The notes under the pieces were generated by a model, which had not been told where the DNA came from, ran no database searches, and saw nothing but the letters and a program-made list of their open reading frames with translations. A program made the position numbers and the translations under genes. From assembly GCA_934630445.1 (NCBI GenBank), contig CAKTWY010000002.1, positions 1 to 36,246 on the forward strand: a DNA stretch of 36,246 bases, read 5' to 3'. Below are positions 33,173 through 36,246 of the stretch, piece by piece; position 1 is the first letter of the stretch; each line of letters begins with the position of its first letter. This stretch comes from an uncultured Eubacteriales bacterium. Lineage in GTDB: Bacteria > Bacillota > Clostridia > Oscillospirales > Butyricicoccaceae.

Positions 33173-34339
33173 ATGCACGCGCTTGCAAATAATATCAAAT
33201 TTCTCAGGCAACAGTCGCACATGACGCAAAACGATCTGGCCCAGGCGCTCTGCGTCAGTTTTCAGGCCGTGTCCGGCTGGGAGCGGGGCGTCGCTCTGCC
33301 GGATGCGTACAAGCTCTGCGCGCTGTCGCGCCTGTTCGGCGTCTCGAGCGACTATCTGCTCGGCCTGACAGACGGCGGCGCCGATGCGAAACGCATGATC
33401 GGCATCGACGGCGGCGGCACCAAAACCGCCTTTGCCCTGTTTGACGAGAGCGGACGCGTTCTGCGCGCGCTCCGGCTGGAAGGGTGCAACCCGAATATCT
33501 GCGGCCTGCAGACGGCGGCAGAGGTGCTGTGCCGCGGCATAGATGCCATCAGCCGCGATACAAGGGTCGAAGGCATCTTCGCAGGCGTTGCGGGCGCGGC
33601 GACGGGCGACAATGCTGCCCGCCTGCAGGAAATGCTCCGCAGGCGCTATCCCTCCGCGGCTGTCGAGGTCTGCGGGGATGTGATCAATATCATGGCCAGC
33701 GCCACGGATGCCCGGCGCTGTATCGCCATGATCTGCGGCACGGGCTCGGTCGTTTTTGCAAAGGACGGCGAGCGCGTCCACCGCGTGGGCGGGTGGGGAT
33801 ATCTGTTCGACAACGCGGGCAGCGGCTTCGACCTTGGCAGAGACGCCGTTCGCGCGGCGCTGGCGGCGCACGACGGCATCGGACCGCCAAGCATGCTTTC
33901 CGATCTTCTTGCGCGCAGGCTTGGCCGCAGCGTACCCGACGCGCTGCATGAGATCTACACGCGCGGCAAAAACTTTATCGCCTCCTTCGCGCCGCTCGTG
34001 TTTGAAGCTTACGACGCCGGCGACGGCGCTGCGGTGCGCATTGTGCAACAAACTGCTGCGCGCCTGGGAGCGCTTGTGCGCTATGCGCACGATACGTACC
34101 CCTGCGGCGATACGGTCGTCGCGGCGGGCGGGCTTCTTTCCCGGCGCGATATTCTCCTGCCGCTCATCCGCGCAGCGTGCGGAGCGGACATCACCTTCAT
34201 CATTCCGGACGCACCGCCGGTCTACGGTGCGTGCGTCTCATGTATGGCGCTCTGTTCCCATGTGCCGGAGCAGCCCTTTTCAGAGAATTTTGAAAAAACG
34301 TATGACGCCGCGCTTGCCGCGGCGGAAGGAGGCACCTGA
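33173..34339 (+). CDS. XRE-type HTH domain fused to BadF-family amino sugar kinase (MurK-like)
   Basis: A 388-residue two-domain protein. Residues 1-66 are a Cro/C1-type HTH (NNIKFLRQQSHMTQNDLAQA, then LCVSFQAVSGWERG, ALPDAYKLCALSRLFGVSSDYLL). Residues 75-370 are a BadF/BadG/BcrA/D ATPase-type sugar kinase: phosphate-1 loop IGIDGGGTKTAF, probable catalytic Asp169, phosphate-2 GTGSVV (189-194), GGWGYLF and NAGSGFDLGRDA, adenosine AGGLLSRRD. GlcNAc kinase and the clostridial MurNAc/GlcNAc kinase MurK belong to this family. It overlaps murQ by one base, so MurNAc phosphorylation is the best guess. An HTH fused to this kinase class is unusual; it may bind its own promoter and respond to sugar. 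ATG at 33173 follows AGGGGAGG. Confidence 0.9.
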   Translation: MHALANNIKFLRQQSHMTQNDLAQALCVSFQAVSGWERGVALPDAYKLCALSRLFGVSSDYLLGLTDGGADAKRMIGIDGGGTKTAFALFDESGRVLRALRLEGCNPNICGLQTAAEVLCRGIDAISRDTRVEGIFAGVAGAATGDNAARLQEMLRRRYPSAAVEVCGDVINIMASATDARRCIAMICGTGSVVFAKDGERVHRVGGWGYLFDNAGSGFDLGRDAVRAALAAHDGIGPPSMLSDLLARRLGRSVPDALHEIYTRGKNFIASFAPLVFEAYDAGDGAAVRIVQQTAARLGALVRYAHDTYPCGDTVVAAGGLLSRRDILLPLIRAACGADITFIIPDAPPVYGACVSCMALCSHVPEQPFSENFEKTYDAALAAAEGGT

Positions 34340-35136
34340 TGCCAAAAACAGAATTGCGCAACCCCCGTTCCACGCACATTGACCGCATGGATACGCGCTC
34401 CATGCTCGAACTGATCAACGACGAGAATTTGAACGCCGTGCGCGCGGTAGGCGCCGCACTGCCCGAGATCGCGCGCGCCGCCGATGCGATCGCCGCTTCG
34501 TTTGAAAACGGCGGCCGGCTTTTTTATATCGGCGCAGGCACCTCCGGCCGTCTGGCCGTCATCGACGCGGCCGAATGCCCGCCGACTTACGGCGTCGCGC
34601 CGGAGCTCGTACAGGCCATCCTCGCGGGCGGCCCCGCATGCATGACGCGCGCGAGCGAAGCTGCGGAGGATGACGGAGACGAGGGCGTACGCGACCTTCT
34701 CGCGCGCGAGCCGCGCGCGGGCGACGTCCTCGTGGGCATCTCCGCCTCCGGGAGCGCACGCTACGTGACGCAGGCCGTCGCAAAGGCGCGCGCGCTCGGC
34801 CTTGTCACCGTGTCGCTCACCTGTGCGGAAGGCTCCGCGCTCAGCCGCGCCGCCGATATCAATATCCTCACCGACACCGGCCCCGAGGTCGTCACCGGAT
34901 CGACGCGCATGAAGGCCGGCACCGCGCAGAAGCTCGTGCTCAACATGCTCTCCACCGCCGCCATGGTGAAAACCGGCAAGGTATATGAAAACCTCATGAT
35001 CAACTTAAAACCTTCCAACGAGAAGCTGCGCCGGCGCATGATCTCCATTGTACAGGAGATTGCGGACGTCGACGAAGCGGCAGCCATCTCCCGCCTTGAT
35101 GCGGCGCAGTGGAACATCCGCGCCGCGGTGGAATAA
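34339..35136 (+). CDS. murQ: N-acetylmuramic acid 6-phosphate etherase
   Basis: A 265-residue SIS-domain lyase that splits D-lactate from MurNAc-6-phosphate, giving GlcNAc-6-phosphate for cell-wall recycling. YIGAGTSGRLAVIDAAECPP (63-82) and EAAEDDGDEG (107-116) contain Glu79 and Glu110, the equivalents of the catalytic Glu83 and Glu114 of E. coli MurQ with a constant offset of four. GSTRMKAGTAQKLVLNMLST is fully conserved; GISASGSARYV differs from the usual GIAASGRTPYV. It ends about 30 residues before typical MurQ (near 298), so the C-terminal helical extension is missing. ATG overlaps the kinase TGA (TGATG), with AAGGAGG 8 bases before, indicating coupled translation. Confidence 0.96.
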   Translation: MPKTELRNPRSTHIDRMDTRSMLELINDENLNAVRAVGAALPEIARAADAIAASFENGGRLFYIGAGTSGRLAVIDAAECPPTYGVAPELVQAILAGGPACMTRASEAAEDDGDEGVRDLLAREPRAGDVLVGISASGSARYVTQAVAKARALGLVTVSLTCAEGSALSRAADINILTDTGPEVVTGSTRMKAGTAQKLVLNMLSTAAMVKTGKVYENLMINLKPSNEKLRRRMISIVQEIADVDEAAAISRLDAAQWNIRAAVE

Positions 35137-35181
35137 AGCGGCATGCCTTCTCCTGTGCCGGCGTGATAATATCCGTAAACG

Positions 35182-35215
35182 AAAAAGCATCGATCTGAAA
35201 AGATCGATGCTTTTT
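35182..35215. terminator. bidirectional terminator between murQ and the NSS transporter
   Basis: AAAAAGCATCGATCT and AGATCGATGCTTTTT are perfect 15-base arms with a GAAA tetraloop, with A and T runs at both ends, so it ends both converging transcripts. Confidence 0.95.
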
Positions 35216-35249
35216 GCGCAGATGCATGCAGCGAATGCAGCATCCATCA

Positions 35250-36246
35250 TTATCTCCATTTAAATGTGAGCAGGCCGTAAATATAGATCACCAGGATCGC
35301 CACAGGCACGACAACCATAAAAATGGGTTTCATCCAGTTCTTCACCTTCGGACCGCTGCCCGCATTCGCCTCTGCCACAAGCTGATCCCATCCCCAGCCA
35401 AAGCGCTTATTGCAGCAGAAGACGGCTACGACCAGCGAGCCAAGCGGAAGCAGGTTTGTGCTGACAATAAAATCCCAGAAGTCCAGCCACGCGCTGCCCT
35501 CGGCAAACGGCTGAAAACCGGAGAACGTACTGTAGCCAAGCGCGGTGGTGAGCGCGATCAGGAAGATCCCTATTCCGCAAATGATGCTCCCCTTCGGGCG
35601 GCTCCACCCGGTCAGCTCGCGCACGCAGGCCAGAATATTCTCGCATACTGCCAACACAGTAGACAGCGCGGCAAACACCATAAAGAGGAAGAATACGCTG
35701 CCCCACCAGCGCCCGCCTGCCATATTGCGGAACACGGTCGCCATGGTATCAAACAACAGGCTGGGCCCCGAACCGACTTCCAGATCAAACGTGAAGCACG
35801 CCGGGAAAAGGATCAGCCCGGCGACGATCGCCACGAAGAGATCCAGCAAAATCACATGGATGGATTCTCCCAGCAGAGAATGATCTTTGCCGATGTAACT
35901 GCCGAAGATCGCCATCGAGCCGATGCCCAAACTCAGTGTGAAAAAGGCCTGATTCATAGCGCCGACCACAACGCTTCCGTTCATCCTGGAAAAATCGGGC
36001 ACCAGATAAAAGGTCAGCCCTTCCTTTGCGCCGGAAAGGGTCGCGCTGTGGATGGCGAGCACCACCATCAGCAGAAGAAGAATGACCATCATATACTTGC
36101 TGACCCGTTCCAGCCCGCCCTGCAGCTTAAAGCACAGAATGCCGAACGCCAGCGCCACAGTGATGGCCATATACCCTACGTTCAAACCGGGATTTGTGAT
36201 CATGGCGCCGAAACTGAGGTCGGCATAGCCGCCTGTCAGAAAGCTG
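35250..36246 (-). CDS. neurotransmitter:sodium symporter (NSS) family transporter, partial
   Basis: The C-terminal 331 residues of a LeuT-type sodium-dependent transporter; the gene continues beyond the right edge, so start and N-terminus are missing. The visible part begins SFLTGGYADLSFGAMITNPG and has about 8 hydrophobic segments. Family landmarks are GAMNQAFFTLSLGIGSMAIFGSYIGKD, where the Na+ sites lie, FVAIVAGLILFPACFTF, and FFLFMVFAALSTVLAVCENI. It should import an amino acid or related amine with Na+. It ends KWR at 35250, 34 bases from the shared terminator. It is not obviously linked to the murQ operon, with which it converges. The ATG at 36203 is internal, not the start. Confidence 0.92.
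   Translation of the reverse strand, partial: SFLTGGYADLSFGAMITNPGLNVGYMAITVALAFGILCFKLQGGLERVSKYMMVILLLLMVVLAIHSATLSGAKEGLTFYLVPDFSRMNGSVVVGAMNQAFFTLSLGIGSMAIFGSYIGKDHSLLGESIHVILLDLFVAIVAGLILFPACFTFDLEVGSGPSLLFDTMATVFRNMAGGRWWGSVFFLFMVFAALSTVLAVCENILACVRELTGWSRPKGSIICGIGIFLIALTTALGYSTFSGFQPFAEGSAWLDFWDFIVSTNLLPLGSLVVAVFCCNKRFGWGWDQLVAEANAGSGPKVKNWMKPIFMVVVPVAILVIYIYGLLTFKWR

Overview
The window looks like chromosomal DNA of a GC-rich, anaerobic, spore-forming member of the Firmicutes (Clostridia). The grounds are a T-box leader on serS, a yybP-ykoY-type leader on a P-type ATPase, a cotJABC spore-coat operon, hydroxylamine reductase (hybrid cluster protein), Fe-S aldo/keto reductases, Old Yellow Enzyme-type flavoproteins and consistently strong Shine-Dalgarno sites. 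I see no tRNA, rRNA, CRISPR array, insertion sequence or phage gene.

Layout. 1-2600 (minus): serS under a T-box, followed by an aldo/keto reductase. 2745-5768 (plus): riboswitch-like leader plus a calcium/manganese-type P-type ATPase. 5827-8631 (plus): a consensus promoter driving a small membrane protein, a sodium:solute symporter and a DUF6282-like metal hydrolase. 8704-9890 (plus): cotJA, cotJB, cotJC. 9964-13682 (minus): a ribose/allose-type sugar ABC transporter (binding protein, ATPase, permease). 13936-16035 (plus): a cupin and hcp. 16143-17702 (minus): uracil permease with a long hairpin leader. 17889-20624 (plus): two Fe-S aldo/keto reductases and a MerR regulator behind a MerR-type 19-bp-spacer promoter. 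20686-21563: an AlkD-like DNA repair protein. 21729-23665: an NCS2-like permease with a phosphoribosyltransferase. 23675-24395 (minus): a nucleotidyltransferase-domain protein. 24474-28863 (minus): OYE-type flavin oxidoreductase, SDR, FAD flavoprotein and a small frameshifted gene, divergent from an AraC regulator (29160-29972). 30237-33030 (plus): two tandem GH29 alpha-L-fucosidases. 33122-35215 (plus): an XRE-domain/BadF-kinase fusion overlapping murQ. 35250 to the right edge (minus): an NSS-family sodium-dependent transporter, cut by the window.

How the genes work together. The right third concerns salvage of glycans: cytoplasmic fucosidases release fucose, and the kinase-MurQ pair would phosphorylate and then de-lactylate N-acetylmuramic acid from peptidoglycan turnover. 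The most unusual item is that this kinase carries its own N-terminal HTH DNA-binding domain, which suggests a one-protein sugar sensor/repressor/kinase built like the ROK repressors but from different parts. Other small units (symporter plus DUF6282, Fe-S reductases plus MerR, permease plus phosphoribosyltransferase, OYE/SDR/flavoprotein plus AraC) look like self-contained uptake-and-metabolise or redox modules whose substrates the sequence does not reveal. Functional assignments rest on motifs read by eye; no database search was run.
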